NCBI RefSeq assembly: GCF_049959315.1
Contig: NZ_CP188201.1
Reading direction: 5' to 3' (one strand)
DNA from: Serratia proteamaculans_D
GTDB lineage: Bacteria; Pseudomonadota; Gammaproteobacteria; Enterobacterales; Enterobacteriaceae
DNA: 64,000 bases
Position 1 is the first letter of the stretch, and each line of letters opens with the position of its first letter. The notes under the pieces were generated by a model. It searched no databases. It had not been told where the DNA came from and saw only the letters and a program-made list of their open reading frames with translations. Positions 22,538 through 32,328 of this stretch are shown one piece after another. Both the position numbers and the translations under genes were made by a program.

Positions 22538-24427
22538 ATGACGAGCAAAATTGAGCAATTAGATGCCGACCGCCTGACTGACCCCACCCGTCGTAAACTG
22601 CTGCTGGGCAGTGCCGGAGCCGTAGGCCTGGCCGGTTTCCTCGGCGGCGGTATCTGGACGGTTTCCGCCGAAGCACTGGCCGAGGATTTACCTCCGAACA
22701 AGCTGCTGGGCTTTAAAGGCATTGCGGCCTCAACGGCCGATGAGGTGGTGATTGCACCGGGGTACCGTGCCGAGGTATTGATCTCCTGGGGCGAGCCGCT
22801 GGTAGAGGGCGCTGCTGCTTTTGACCCGCAGGGCAACAACAGTGCCGCCGACCAAGAAAAGCAGTTCGGCGACAACAACGATGGCATGAGCTTCTTCCCG
22901 ATTGATGATAATCACGGCGTGATGGCCATCAACAATGAATATGTTAACGAGCAGTATCTGTTTGCCCATGGCGGCAGCAAAGCCACCAGTCTGGAAGATG
23001 TGCGTAAATCTCAGGCCGCGCACGGTGTTTCTATCGTGGCAGTGAAGCGCGCCGGTGACAGCCAGCGATGGGAAGTCGAACGTCCTTCGCGCTATAACCG
23101 CCGTATCACAGCCAACACCGAGATGCAGTTCAATGGCCCAGCCGCCGGTCATGCCCTGCTGCAAACGGCAGCCGACCCGAGCGGGCGCAAGGTGCTGGGC
23201 ACCTTCGGCAACTGTGCCAACGGTAAAACGCCCTGGGGCACTTACCTGACCTGTGAAGAGAACTTCGATACCTATTTTGGCACCCATCAGGCCGACTATA
23301 AGACCACGTCGGAGCAAAAGCGCTATACGCTAAAAGTCAGCGAGCCGGAACGCAACTGGCCGGATTACGATGAGCGTTTTGACGTGGCGAAGAACCCGAA
23401 TGAATTTAACCGCCACGGTTGGATCGTTGAAATTGACCCAATGAATCCGACCTCGACGCCAATCAAACACACGGCACTGGGCCGCTTCAAACATGAAAAT
23501 GCTGCGGTAACCGTTGCCAAAGATGGTCGCCTGGTGGTTTACATGGGCGACGATGAGCGCGGCGAGCACATTTATAAATACGTTTCCAAAGGCGTTGTCG
23601 ACGTGGCTAACCCGGCTAACAACCGCAGTCTGCTGGACGAAGGCACGCTGTATGTGGCGCAGTTTGATGGTGATGCGGCCGGCACGCCGTTGAAAGGTAC
23701 CGGGCGCTGGATTGCCCTGGAGTTCGGCAAAAATGGCCTGACGCCGGAAAACGGTTTCCGTGATGAGGCCGAAGTGCTGATCTTCGCCCGCAAGGCTGCG
23801 GCACAGGTGGGCGCCACCAAAATGGACCGTCCGGAATGGATTGCAGTCAACCCGCATGATGGTCGCGCCTACTGCACACTGACCAACAACAGCAAGCGCG
23901 GCGAAGAGGGCATGCCATTGAACGCGGCCAACCCACGCCCGAACAATGTCTATGGCCAGATTATCCGTTGGGATGAGGGCGGCGATGCTACGGCAGCGTC
24001 ATTCACCTGGGATATTTATGCGCTGTGTGGCAACCCGATCGCGCACCCGGAAGGGGTGAACCGCGGTACGCCAAATATCACCGCAGACAATACCTTTAAC
24101 AGTCCGGACGGGCTGGGCTTTGATAAGACCGGTCGCCTGTGGATCCTCACCGACGGTAAATACAGTAACAAGGGCGACTATGCCGGGCAGGGGAACAACC
24201 AGATGCTGGTGGGCGATCCCCTCAGCGGTGAGATCCGCCGCTTTATGGTCGGGCCAAAGTCGTGCGAGCTGACCGGGATTACCTTCACGCCGGATTACAA
24301 GACGATGTTCGTCAACGTTCAGCATCCGGGGGAAGAAGGTGATTCGCATTTCCCGAATAATAGTCCTCGTCCGCGTTCGTCAGTATTGATGATTACGCGT
24401 GAAGACGGTGGGGTGATTGGGGCCTAA
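22538..24427 (+). CDS. phoX: PhoX-family (DUF839) phosphatase, Tat-exported
   Basis: The 629-aa protein has a twin-arginine signal near its start (DPTRRKLLLGSAGAVGLAGF, Arg18-Arg19), predicting folded export by Tat. The mature part is a PhoX-like beta-propeller with landmarks YLTCEENFDTYFG, HENAAVTVAKDGRLVVYMGDD (core GRLVVYMGDDERGEHIYKY) and RPEWIAVNPHDGRAYCTLTNN, as in calcium/iron-dependent alkaline phosphatases. ATG 22538 follows AAGGAAGCA; an in-frame codon 36 bases upstream is not needed. An upstream Pho box suggests induction by phosphate starvation. It stands between folA and apaH, which adjoin in E. coli. Family call is firm; enzyme activity is inferred. Confidence 0.88.
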   Translation: MTSKIEQLDADRLTDPTRRKLLLGSAGAVGLAGFLGGGIWTVSAEALAEDLPPNKLLGFKGIAASTADEVVIAPGYRAEVLISWGEPLVEGAAAFDPQGNNSAADQEKQFGDNNDGMSFFPIDDNHGVMAINNEYVNEQYLFAHGGSKATSLEDVRKSQAAHGVSIVAVKRAGDSQRWEVERPSRYNRRITANTEMQFNGPAAGHALLQTAADPSGRKVLGTFGNCANGKTPWGTYLTCEENFDTYFGTHQADYKTTSEQKRYTLKVSEPERNWPDYDERFDVAKNPNEFNRHGWIVEIDPMNPTSTPIKHTALGRFKHENAAVTVAKDGRLVVYMGDDERGEHIYKYVSKGVVDVANPANNRSLLDEGTLYVAQFDGDAAGTPLKGTGRWIALEFGKNGLTPENGFRDEAEVLIFARKAAAQVGATKMDRPEWIAVNPHDGRAYCTLTNNSKRGEEGMPLNAANPRPNNVYGQIIRWDEGGDATAASFTWDIYALCGNPIAHPEGVNRGTPNITADNTFNSPDGLGFDKTGRLWILTDGKYSNKGDYAGQGNNQMLVGDPLSGEIRRFMVGPKSCELTGITFTPDYKTMFVNVQHPGEEGDSHFPNNSPRPRSSVLMITREDGGVIGA

Positions 24428-24439
24428 CCAGAAAACAGC

Positions 24440-24459
24440 GGGGCGGCATTGACCGCCCC
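24440..24459 (-). terminator. Hairpin between phoX and apaH
   Basis: GGGGCGG and CCGCCCC pair around a 6-base loop. Read on the minus strand it is followed by GCTGTTTTC, so it probably terminates the lptD-surA-pdxA-rsmA-apaGH transcript and perhaps also phoX. Confidence 0.55.
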
Positions 24460-24466
24460 GGCTTGA

Positions 24467-25318
24467 TTATAACGCTACCTGTTGGTGCACGCCGTCCAGC
24501 AGATCCCGGCGGTTGGCCGGTTGGGTAAAGTACTGCTTATCTTCCCAGCGCAACATGGTCAGGTCACCTCCCCAGCAACAGCCGGTATCGAGGCCAATAA
24601 CGCCTGCCGGTGTGCCTCTGCCTTCCAGTGATGCCCAGTGACCAAAGATAATGGTGTAATCGGCATCGACCAAGCGTGGCAATTCAAACCAGGGTTTGAG
24701 CGGTGCAGGCGCGGTGCCTGGCGCATCTTTGCAGATCATGTCGAGCTGGCCATTCGGGAAGCAGTAACGCATGCGCGTCAGGGCATTGGTGCTGAAACGC
24801 AAGCGCGCCAGCCCACTCAACTCCGGGCTCCAGTTGTTCGGCATATCGCCGTACATGGCATCGAGGAACAGTGGGTAGCTGTCGCTGCTCAGTACCGCTT
24901 CCACTTCGCGGGCGCACAGTTGTGCGGTTTCAATGTCCCACTGCGGTGTGATACCGGCATGCGCCATCACCAGCTTGAGTTGTTCATCTACCTGCAATAC
25001 CGGTTGGCGGCGCAGCCAGTTGATCAATTCGTCGGCGTCCGGGGCTTCCAGTAGCGGGGTGATGCGGTCTTTGGGCTTGTTGCGGCTGATACCGGCGTAG
25101 ACCGCCAGCAGGTGCAGGTCGTGGTTGCCCAACACCATGCGTACCGCAGGGCCGAGTGAACGCACGTAGCGCAAGACATCCAGTGAACCGGGGCCGCGGG
25201 CGACCAAATCGCCGGTCAGCCACAGCTGGTCATGCTGAGGATCGAATGCCACCTGGGCCAATAGCGATTTCAGTTCATCAAAACAGCCATGAACATCGCC
25301 GATAAGATATGTCGACAT
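24467..25318 (-). CDS. apaH: Bis(5'-nucleosyl)-tetraphosphatase, symmetrical
   Basis: ApaH hydrolyses Ap4A to two ADP and also removes dinucleoside-tetraphosphate caps from RNA. The 283-aa metallophosphatase has the expected motifs near the N-terminus: YLIGDVHGCFDEL, WLTGDLVARGPGSLDVL and MVLGNHDLHLLAV, with metal-binding His later in VMAHAGI and FGHWAS. It begins 2 bases after apaG and is the last gene of the conserved minus-strand block. Confidence 0.96.
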   Translation of the reverse strand: MSTYLIGDVHGCFDELKSLLAQVAFDPQHDQLWLTGDLVARGPGSLDVLRYVRSLGPAVRMVLGNHDLHLLAVYAGISRNKPKDRITPLLEAPDADELINWLRRQPVLQVDEQLKLVMAHAGITPQWDIETAQLCAREVEAVLSSDSYPLFLDAMYGDMPNNWSPELSGLARLRFSTNALTRMRYCFPNGQLDMICKDAPGTAPAPLKPWFELPRLVDADYTIIFGHWASLEGRGTPAGVIGLDTGCCWGGDLTMLRWEDKQYFTQPANRRDLLDGVHQQVAL

Positions 25319-25320
25319 AA

Positions 25321-25698
25321 TTAGTGAATCAGCGTTGGAATAGCTAAGCGGAACACCGGAATAGCGGTCTGGAACGGCTGACCCTGATGATCAACCATTT
25401 CGTAATGGCCTTCCATGGTACCCAACGGCGTTTCAAGGATCGCGCCGCTGGTGTATTGGAATTCTCCACCGGGCGGGATGAGCGGCTGTTCGCCGACGAC
25501 GCCTTCGCCCTGAACTTCGGTCTGGCGGCCATTGCTGTTGGTGATCAGCCAGTAGCGGCCCAGCAGTTGCACATTGAAACGCCCCAGGTTGCGGATGGTG
25601 ATGGTATAAGCGAAGACGTAACGTTCTTCCTCAGGTATCGACTGTGATTCCACATAGACACTTTGTACCTGAATACATACGCGGGGCGAATCAATCAT
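25321..25698 (-). CDS. apaG: ApaG protein
   Basis: This 125-aa single-domain protein matches E. coli ApaG throughout, with [51 protein letters not shown] and [19 protein letters not shown]. It adopts a fibronectin-III-like fold; its biochemical role is unclear. I start it at ATG 25698, two codons inside a longer GTG frame, because GGAG lies at the right distance and this gives the usual length. It lies between rsmA and apaH. Confidence 0.95.
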
Positions 25699-25710
25699 GA
25701 CCACTACTCC

Positions 25711-26529
25711 TTATTGCTGCGGCGCGGGATTGGCTGAAAGCCAGTTGGCCAGCTTACAGTATTGCGCCACAGAAATATTCTCTGCTCTCAGTATCGGATC
25801 GATACCCAACTCCGTCAGTTGCTCTGGGGTGAACAGGTCGCCCAGGCTGTTACGGACGGTTTTCCGGCGTTGGTTGAACGCCTGAGTGGTAATACGGCTC
25901 AGCATGCGCACGTCGCCAACCGGGTTCGGGTTCACCAGGTGTGGCACCAGACGCACCACGGCGGAATCCACTTTCGGCGCCGGGGTGAACGAAGTCGGTG
26001 GCACTTCCAGCACCGGAATAACGTTGCAGTAATACTGTGCCATCACGGTCAAACGCCCGTAGGCCTTGCTGTTCGGGCCGGCAACCAGGCGGTTAACCAC
26101 TTCTTTCTGCAACATAAAGTGCATGTCGCGAATGGCCTGAGTATAGCTGAAAAGGTGGAACATCAGCGGCGTCGAAATGTTATACGGCAGGTTACCAAAC
26201 ACGCGCAGCGGCTGGCCAGCCTGCTCGGCCATTTCGGCAAAGTTCACCGTCATGGCATCTTGCTGGTGAATGGTCAGTTTGTCTTTCAGCTGCGGGTGGT
26301 TTGCCAGGCGGGCCGCCAGATCGCGGTCCAGCTCAATCACCGTCATGCGATCCATACGTGCGCCGACCGGCTCGGTCAATGCGCCCAGACCGGGGCCGAT
26401 TTCAACCACCGCCTCACCCGGCATCGGGTGAATGGCGGAAACAATGCTGTCGATGACAAACTGATCGGTTAAAAAGTTCTGTCCAAAGCGTTTGCGGGCA
26501 AAGTGCCCTTGGTGGACTTTATTATTCAT
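25711..26529 (-). CDS. rsmA: 16S rRNA (adenine1518/1519-N6)-dimethyltransferase RsmA (KsgA)
   Basis: RsmA dimethylates two adenosines in helix 45 of 16S rRNA late in small-subunit assembly, using SAM. The 272-aa protein has RKRFGQNFLTD at the N-terminus, the SAM motif VVEIGPGLGALTEP and the catalytic NLPYNIS, which characterise the family. Its 5' end overlaps the 3' end of pdxA by 8 bases, so translation is probably coupled. Loss gives kasugamycin resistance in E. coli. Confidence 0.97.
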   Translation of the reverse strand: MNNKVHQGHFARKRFGQNFLTDQFVIDSIVSAIHPMPGEAVVEIGPGLGALTEPVGARMDRMTVIELDRDLAARLANHPQLKDKLTIHQQDAMTVNFAEMAEQAGQPLRVFGNLPYNISTPLMFHLFSYTQAIRDMHFMLQKEVVNRLVAGPNSKAYGRLTVMAQYYCNVIPVLEVPPTSFTPAPKVDSAVVRLVPHLVNPNPVGDVRMLSRITTQAFNQRRKTVRNSLGDLFTPEQLTELGIDPILRAENISVAQYCKLANWLSANPAPQQ

Positions 26530-27514
26530 TACAATTAATTATCATTTTAATGGCGAGATTCAAGGCCGTTTTAAAACTGCCTGCATCGGCGGTGCCGGTG
26601 CCGGCCAGTTCCAAAGCGGTACCGTGGTCGACCGAGGTACGGATAAAAGGCAAACCGAGGGTAATATTTACCGCCCGGCCGAACCCTTGGTATTTTAGCA
26701 CCGGCAGACCCTGATCGTGATACATCGCCAGCACCGCATCGGCATGTTGCAGATACTTGGGCTGGAACAGGGTGTCTGCCGGCAGTGGGCCGATAAGAGT
26801 GATGCCTTCAGCACGCAGCGCGTCGAGCGCCGGAATGATGGTATCTATCTCTTCACGCCCCATATGGCCGCCTTCCCCGGCATGCGGGTTCAAGCCGCAG
26901 ACATAGATCTGCGGTTGGGCGAGGCCAAATTTGGTTTTCAGGTCGTGGTCGAGAATGCGGATGACTTCATGCAGGCTTTGCTGGGTGATAGCGCCAGGCA
27001 CCGCCAATAAAGGCAGGTGGGTGGTCGCCAGCGCCACGCGCAGCTCTTCGGTCGCCAACATCATCACCACGCGATCGCAACCGCTGCGATCGGCAAAGAA
27101 TTCGGTATGGCCAATGAACGGCACGCCGGCGTCGTTGATTACGCCTTTGTTCACCGGGCCGGTGATCAGTGCGGCGAATTCACCGTTCAGACAACCGTCG
27201 CAGGCACGCGCCAAAGTTTCTACCACATAGGCGCTGTTACCTACGTTCAACTCACCCGCGACTACCGGATAAGCGGTAGCCACCGGTAATACCGTCAAGG
27301 TACCCGCACGCTGCGGCTGAGCCGGCTGCTGTGGCTGATAGGTGCGCAGTTGCAGCGGCAGGTCTAACTGCCGGGCGCGTTCAAGCAACAAGGCCGGATC
27401 CGCGCACACCACCAGTTCAACAGGCCAATCCTGTTGCGCCAGCGCTGCCACCAAATCCGGCCCAACCCCGGCAGGCTCGCCGGGGGTGATTACGATACGA
27501 TTATTGTTGTGCAT
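26522..27514 (-). CDS. pdxA: 4-hydroxythreonine-4-phosphate dehydrogenase
   Basis: PdxA oxidises 4-phosphohydroxy-L-threonine on the way to pyridoxal 5'-phosphate. The 330-aa protein begins at ATG 27514 (HNNNRIVITPGEPAGVGPDLV), which overlaps the end of surA by 14 bases; a TTG three codons upstream is less likely. Metal and substrate blocks TGPVNKGVINDAG, GLNPHAGEGGHMG and AMYHDQGLPVLKY are present. It sits in the same tight operon as surA and rsmA, as in E. coli. Confidence 0.96.
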   Translation of the reverse strand: MHNNNRIVITPGEPAGVGPDLVAALAQQDWPVELVVCADPALLLERARQLDLPLQLRTYQPQQPAQPQRAGTLTVLPVATAYPVVAGELNVGNSAYVVETLARACDGCLNGEFAALITGPVNKGVINDAGVPFIGHTEFFADRSGCDRVVMMLATEELRVALATTHLPLLAVPGAITQQSLHEVIRILDHDLKTKFGLAQPQIYVCGLNPHAGEGGHMGREEIDTIIPALDALRAEGITLIGPLPADTLFQPKYLQHADAVLAMYHDQGLPVLKYQGFGRAVNITLGLPFIRTSVDHGTALELAGTGTADAGSFKTALNLAIKMIINCNE

Positions 27515-28799
27515 TACCGTCAAGGATCTTCACGTAAGCCTGAGCACGTTGTTCCTGCATCCAGGTCTGCGCTTCTTCAGCAAACTTGCGGTTGAACAGC
27601 ATGCGGTAAGCGCGATCTTTCTGCGCCGCATCGGTTTTGTCTACCTGACGCGTATCCAGCAACTGAATCAGGTGCCAGCCGAAGGAAGAATGCACCGGTT
27701 GGCTGACTTCGCCTTTGCTCAGTTTCATCAACGCGTCGCGGAAGGCCGGATCGTAGATGTCTGGAGAAGCCCAGCCCAGATCGCCGCCCTGCAATGCAGA
27801 ACCCGGATCCTGAGAAAGCTGCTTGGCTTCGTCAGCAAACTTGGCGCGGCCGCTCTTGATGGCTTCGGCCACCTCTTGCAACTTGGCACGTGCCTGATCG
27901 TCGGTCAGCACCACAGAAGGTTTCAGCAGAATGTGACGGGCGTGAACCTCGGTAACGGACACCGACTGGTTGGCACCACGGATATCATTCACTTTCAGGA
28001 TGTGGAAGCCGACGCCGGAGCGGATTGGCCCAACCACATCGCCTTTTTTGGCGTTAACCAGTCTTTCGGCGAACAGGGTCGGGATTTCCTGCAGCTTGCC
28101 CCAGCCCATGTTGCCACCTTTCAGCGCCTGGGAGTCGGCAGAGTAGGAGATCGCCAGCTTGCCGAAGTCGGCGCCGCCGTTGATTTCACCCATCAGTTTT
28201 TTAGCCAGCGCTTCCGCGTCGTCTACCTGCGCCTGCGACGGATTTTCCGGCAGCGGGATCAGGATGTGGCTGATGTTCATTTCGGTATCGCTGCCGTTTT
28301 GGGCGCCAACCTGAGCGGCCAGTGAGTCCACTTCCTGAGGCAGGATAGTGACGCGGCGGCGCACTTCGTTGTTACGCACCTCAGAAATCAGCATTTCCTT
28401 GCGGATCTGTGAACGGTAGGTGTTGTAGTTCAGACCTTCATACGCCAGACGGCTGCGCATCTGATCGATGCTCATTTTGTTCTGTGCGGCGATGTTGCCG
28501 ATGGCTTTGTCCAGATCGGCGTCAGAAACGTTGATCCCCATTTTCTTGGCCATCTGCAGCTGGATGTTATCCATAATCAGGCGCTCAAGGATCTGGTGAC
28601 GAAGCGTTTTGTCATCCGGCAATTGCTGGCCGGCCTGCTGTGCATTGAGTTTCACCGACTGCAACAGGGTGCTTACGTCGCTCTCAAGGACCACGCCGTT
28701 ATCCACGACGGCGGCGACTTTATCCACTTCTTGGGGTGCTGCGAACGCGGTATTGGCACAAACCACCAATCCGAGAATAAGCGTTCTCCAGTTCTTCAT
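27501..28799 (-). CDS. surA: Periplasmic peptidyl-prolyl isomerase/chaperone SurA
   Basis: SurA escorts outer-membrane beta-barrel proteins, LptD among them, across the periplasm. The 432-aa precursor has a Sec signal (MKNWRTLILGLVVCANTAFA, cleavage before APQEV), an N-terminal chaperone region (to about residue 160), and two parvulin domains, each marked by a RHILLK/SHILIP start and a GxxGW block (GGNMGWGKL, GGDLGWASP). ATG 28799 is chosen by signal peptide homology; the frame continues 23 codons upstream without a sensible start. It lies 65 bases after lptD. Confidence 0.96.
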   Translation of the reverse strand: MKNWRTLILGLVVCANTAFAAPQEVDKVAAVVDNGVVLESDVSTLLQSVKLNAQQAGQQLPDDKTLRHQILERLIMDNIQLQMAKKMGINVSDADLDKAIGNIAAQNKMSIDQMRSRLAYEGLNYNTYRSQIRKEMLISEVRNNEVRRRVTILPQEVDSLAAQVGAQNGSDTEMNISHILIPLPENPSQAQVDDAEALAKKLMGEINGGADFGKLAISYSADSQALKGGNMGWGKLQEIPTLFAERLVNAKKGDVVGPIRSGVGFHILKVNDIRGANQSVSVTEVHARHILLKPSVVLTDDQARAKLQEVAEAIKSGRAKFADEAKQLSQDPGSALQGGDLGWASPDIYDPAFRDALMKLSKGEVSQPVHSSFGWHLIQLLDTRQVDKTDAAQKDRAYRMLFNRKFAEEAQTWMQEQRAQAYVKILDGNAQQ

Positions 28800-28864
28800 A
28801 CATTTCCCATTATGTAATCCGCAAATGCGGGTTAAAGTTCTCGTTTTCAAAGTGTTACAAAGCA

Positions 28865-31228
28865 TCAAAATGCACGCTGGTAAGGCAGAATGCCGCCACG
28901 CAACATTTCTGCGGAGCCCAGACTGTGATCGCTGCTCAGGCCACGCAGTTCGACGTTGAACGAAACTTTGTTGTCATAAACGCTGGTATTGTTGCTGCCA
29001 TTCCAGTCGGTGATCTTACGCTCGTAGCCCAAGGTCACTGCCCAGCAGCAGGTGTTGTACTTCACACCGAGCAACTGATCGGCGGACTGCTTGGCACGGG
29101 TGTCGTAGTAATAAGCCCCAACGACGGCCCAACGATCGGCGATTGGCCAACTGCCGGTGACGCCCACCTGCGAAATACCGTCCTGATAGGCCGGAACCTG
29201 CGTGGTGTTCAGTGCCGTTTCAATATACTCCGGCGTGGCGTAACGGTAGTTCAACTGCAGGACGCGTTCAGAATCCTGACGGTATTCCAGTACGCCGTTG
29301 CCCAATGAAACGCTATTGAGGCGCGTGTCATACTGCAGGCCGCCACGCAGGCCCCAACGATCGTCAATCTTCCAATAGGTGTCACCGGCCCAGGCCAGGC
29401 TGCCGGTATCATCATTGTTATCGTAGCCCGTGGTTTGGTCACCGGTACGGGAACGGCTGAAGTAGTAGATTTGACCCACGGAAGCGTTAAAACGTTCAAC
29501 CAGCGCGTCATCATAAATTCGCGTGGTCAAACCGGTTGAAACGCGGTTCTGTGAAGCGATGCGATCCAGACCGCTGTAAGTACGGTCACGGAACAGACCG
29601 GAGTAGTCGGTTTGCAGCAGCGTGGTGTCGTAGGTGTAGATATTGCTCTGGTCGCGATACGGCACATACAGATACTGCATGCGCGGCTCCAGGGTCTGGG
29701 TATAGCCTTCGGACCAATCCATTGGGCGGTCGAACACCATCTTGCCGTCGACCTTGAACTGCGGCAATACGCGGTTGACCGAGTCTTCAAGCCCTGGCGC
29801 ATTGTTACCGGTACGGCTCTTGTAGTTGGCGGCAAAACCGTCAGGAATATCCTGCTGATAGTGGGTCGCCAGCAGTTTGGCCTCGGTGTTCAGACTGCCC
29901 CAGCCGTTGGTCAGCGGCAGGTTCAGCGTCGGTTCCATATGCAGACGAGTGGCGTCCGGGCTGTATGGGTTGACGCTGATAAACTTGGCTGCCTGGCCGT
30001 AAATGTGGAAATCGAACGGGCCGAGATCGTCTTTATAGTAATTCAGATCCAGCTGTGGCTGAACTTTGTAGGAGTCTGAACGGCTGCGATCGGTATCGTC
30101 GTAGATCTGGAACTGCTTGGAGCTTAACGTCGCGTCCCAGTTATCGATGGCGTAGCCGAGGCTGAATTTCTGCGTCGCATAACCGTCGGTGGTGGAACCG
30201 TATTTGGAGTCCAGATCGGTAAAGTATTTGGAATCGCTGACCTTGGTGTAGTCGACGTTGAAGCGCCACACCTGGTCCATCACTCCGTTGTGGTTCCAGT
30301 AGAACAACCAACGTTTGCTGTCGTCAGGGTTATCCTTGCTGTATTCCTTGTCGTTCGGCAACCAGTCGAATTCCATCAGGCCCAGGCCAGGCTGCACCAG
30401 ATAGCGGAATTCGTTCTGCAACTGCAGGCCGCGTCGCGACATGTAGTGCGGCGTGATGGTGGCGTCGAAGTTCGGCGCAATGTTCCAGTAATACGGCAGC
30501 ATAAATTCAAAGCCATTGCTGCTGCCATATTTTGCGTTCGGGATCAGGAAGCCGGAGCGGCGTTTATCACCGACCGGCAATTGCAGGTACGGGCTGTAAA
30601 ACACCGGCACGCCGCCAATTTTAAAGCGGGCGTTCCAGATTTCCGCCACCTGCTCTTCGCGGTCGTGGATCACTTCGGTACCGACCACGCTCCAGCTGTC
30701 GTCACCCGGCAGACAGGAGGTAAAGGTGCCGTTTTCCAAAATGGTGTAACGGTTGGCGCCGCGCATCTTCATCTTGTCGGCATCGCCACGTCCCTGACGG
30801 CCTACCATCTGGTAGTCACCCTCATAGACGTCGGTATCTTTGTTGTTCAGGTTCGACCAGGCTTTTGGGCCTTTCAGCTTGATCTGATTGTCGCTGTAGT
30901 GCACGTCACCGGTAGCGGTCACGGTGCGCACCGGATCGGTCTGCCCCGGATTTTGCGTCTGGTTCAGCTCCACCTGTTTGGCGGTCAGGGTGCTGTTGCC
31001 TTGTTCAATATTCACGTTACCGGTGAACAGCGCGCTTTTCGGATAGTCCGCGCGGGAGTCATCGGCGTGAATAGTGACAGGCAGGCTGTTGGGATCGCCG
31101 CTGACCAGCGGTTTATCATAAACAGGAACGCCAAGCATGCATTGCTCAGCAAGGTCAGCCAGAGCGTGCTGGCTGTAGAGTGCCGTCCAAATCAGTGTGG
31201 CCAGCAGTGTTGGGAAACTTTTTTTCAT
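28865..31228 (-). CDS. lptD: LPS-assembly protein LptD
   Basis: LptD is the outer-membrane barrel of the LPS translocon, plugged by LptE. The 787-aa precursor has a signal peptide of about 24 residues, an N-terminal beta-jellyroll domain (LPVTIHADDSRADYPKSALF) and a 26-strand barrel. The four conserved cysteines for the crossed disulfides are visible: one just after the signal (AEQC), one in FTSCLPGDDSW and a pair in YNTCCWAVTLGY. It heads the lptD-surA-pdxA-rsmA-apaGH operon. I could not see a convincing sigma-E promoter upstream. Confidence 0.97.
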   Translation of the reverse strand: MKKSFPTLLATLIWTALYSQHALADLAEQCMLGVPVYDKPLVSGDPNSLPVTIHADDSRADYPKSALFTGNVNIEQGNSTLTAKQVELNQTQNPGQTDPVRTVTATGDVHYSDNQIKLKGPKAWSNLNNKDTDVYEGDYQMVGRQGRGDADKMKMRGANRYTILENGTFTSCLPGDDSWSVVGTEVIHDREEQVAEIWNARFKIGGVPVFYSPYLQLPVGDKRRSGFLIPNAKYGSSNGFEFMLPYYWNIAPNFDATITPHYMSRRGLQLQNEFRYLVQPGLGLMEFDWLPNDKEYSKDNPDDSKRWLFYWNHNGVMDQVWRFNVDYTKVSDSKYFTDLDSKYGSTTDGYATQKFSLGYAIDNWDATLSSKQFQIYDDTDRSRSDSYKVQPQLDLNYYKDDLGPFDFHIYGQAAKFISVNPYSPDATRLHMEPTLNLPLTNGWGSLNTEAKLLATHYQQDIPDGFAANYKSRTGNNAPGLEDSVNRVLPQFKVDGKMVFDRPMDWSEGYTQTLEPRMQYLYVPYRDQSNIYTYDTTLLQTDYSGLFRDRTYSGLDRIASQNRVSTGLTTRIYDDALVERFNASVGQIYYFSRSRTGDQTTGYDNNDDTGSLAWAGDTYWKIDDRWGLRGGLQYDTRLNSVSLGNGVLEYRQDSERVLQLNYRYATPEYIETALNTTQVPAYQDGISQVGVTGSWPIADRWAVVGAYYYDTRAKQSADQLLGVKYNTCCWAVTLGYERKITDWNGSNNTSVYDNKVSFNVELRGLSSDHSLGSAEMLRGGILPYQRAF

Positions 31229-31456
31229 ACGCGGTTTTGGTGTTCCGTCATCAGAGGCGTCATGTCCGGCAAACGGTCAGAGACTATATTACTCATCTGC
31301 GTTGCGCTAGTGTTAAATCCGGCCGTTTACTTGCGTCGTCGATAGGCGCAAAGATAAATGACAGGTATGATAATCCAAATCCTGAGAAAAATCGCCTTAA
31401 CCCTTACCTAAGACGGAAGGGAGCAGTCGGCTTTCGGCATGATAATTGAGGAGTAT

Positions 31457-32278
31457 ATGCAGTATTGGGGAAAACTGCTCGGGGTCATCGTGGCCATTTG
31501 GGCTGGCGCGGGATTCTGGGGTGTAGTTTTGGGGCTGATTGTCGGTCATATGATCGACACTGCGCGCAGCAATAAGCGTAGCCGGGGCTTTTTCGCCGGC
31601 CAGCAAACGCGGCAAACGCTGTTTTTCCGCACCACTTTTCAGGTGATGGGTCACCTGACCAAATCAAAAGGACGCGTTACCGAGGCGGATATTCAGATCG
31701 CCAGCCTGTTTATGGATCGTCTGCAGCTGCACGGAGAAGCCCGTACCGCGGCGCAGCAGGCATTTCGTGAAGGCAAACAGAGCCAGTTTCCGCTGAGAGA
31801 AACGCTGCAGCAGTTCCGCAGCATTTGTTTTGGCCGTTTTGACCTGATTAGGATGTTTCTGGAAATTCAAATCCAGGCGGCATTCGCCGACGGTTCGCTG
31901 CATCCCAACGAGCGGCAGGTGCTGTATGTGATTGCTGAAGAGCTGGGCATTTCGCGTGCGCAGTTCGATCAATTCCTCAGCATGATGGAAGGCGGGCGCC
32001 AGTTTGGCGGCGGTCAGCAGGGCGGTTATTCGCACGGCGGTTTCCAGCAGGCGCAACGTGGGCCAACGCTGGAGGATGCTTGCAAAGTGCTGGGTGTCAG
32101 CAGCAGCGACGATGCCACCACCATCAAGCGCGCTTACCGCAAGCTGATGAGCGAGCACCATCCGGATAAGCTGGTGGCGAAAGGCTTGCCGCCGCAAATG
32201 ATGGAAATGGCCAAGCAGAAAGCGCAGGAAATTCAGGCAGCGTACGACCTGATCAAGCGTGAGAAAGGCTTCAAGTAA
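31457..32278 (+). CDS. djlA: Co-chaperone DjlA (membrane-anchored J-domain protein)
   Basis: DjlA is an inner-membrane DnaJ-like partner of DnaK linked to envelope signalling. The 273-aa protein has one N-terminal transmembrane segment (about residues 6-30, glycine-rich), a TerB-like central domain (GHLTKSKGRVTEADIQIAS, EIQIQAAFADGSLHPNERQ), a Gly/Gln linker and a C-terminal J domain with the HPD motif in EHHPDKLVAKGLP. Start ATG 31457 has GAGGAGTAT directly upstream and matches E. coli; the longer frame begins inside the ribosome site. It is divergent from lptD. Confidence 0.96.
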   Translation: MQYWGKLLGVIVAIWAGAGFWGVVLGLIVGHMIDTARSNKRSRGFFAGQQTRQTLFFRTTFQVMGHLTKSKGRVTEADIQIASLFMDRLQLHGEARTAAQQAFREGKQSQFPLRETLQQFRSICFGRFDLIRMFLEIQIQAAFADGSLHPNERQVLYVIAEELGISRAQFDQFLSMMEGGRQFGGGQQGGYSHGGFQQAQRGPTLEDACKVLGVSSSDDATTIKRAYRKLMSEHHPDKLVAKGLPPQMMEMAKQKAQEIQAAYDLIKREKGFK

Positions 32279-32302
32279 GTCTGGGTTCTGAATGCCTGAC
32301 AG

Positions 32303-32328
32303 GGGCCCAGCATGCTGGGCCCGTTTTC
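32303..32328 (+). terminator. Terminator of djlA, perfect palindrome
   Basis: A 20-base perfect palindrome (arms GGGCCCAGCA and TGCTGGGCCC) is followed by GTTTTC. It lies 24 bases after the djlA stop and touches the end of convergent rluA. Confidence 0.75.
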
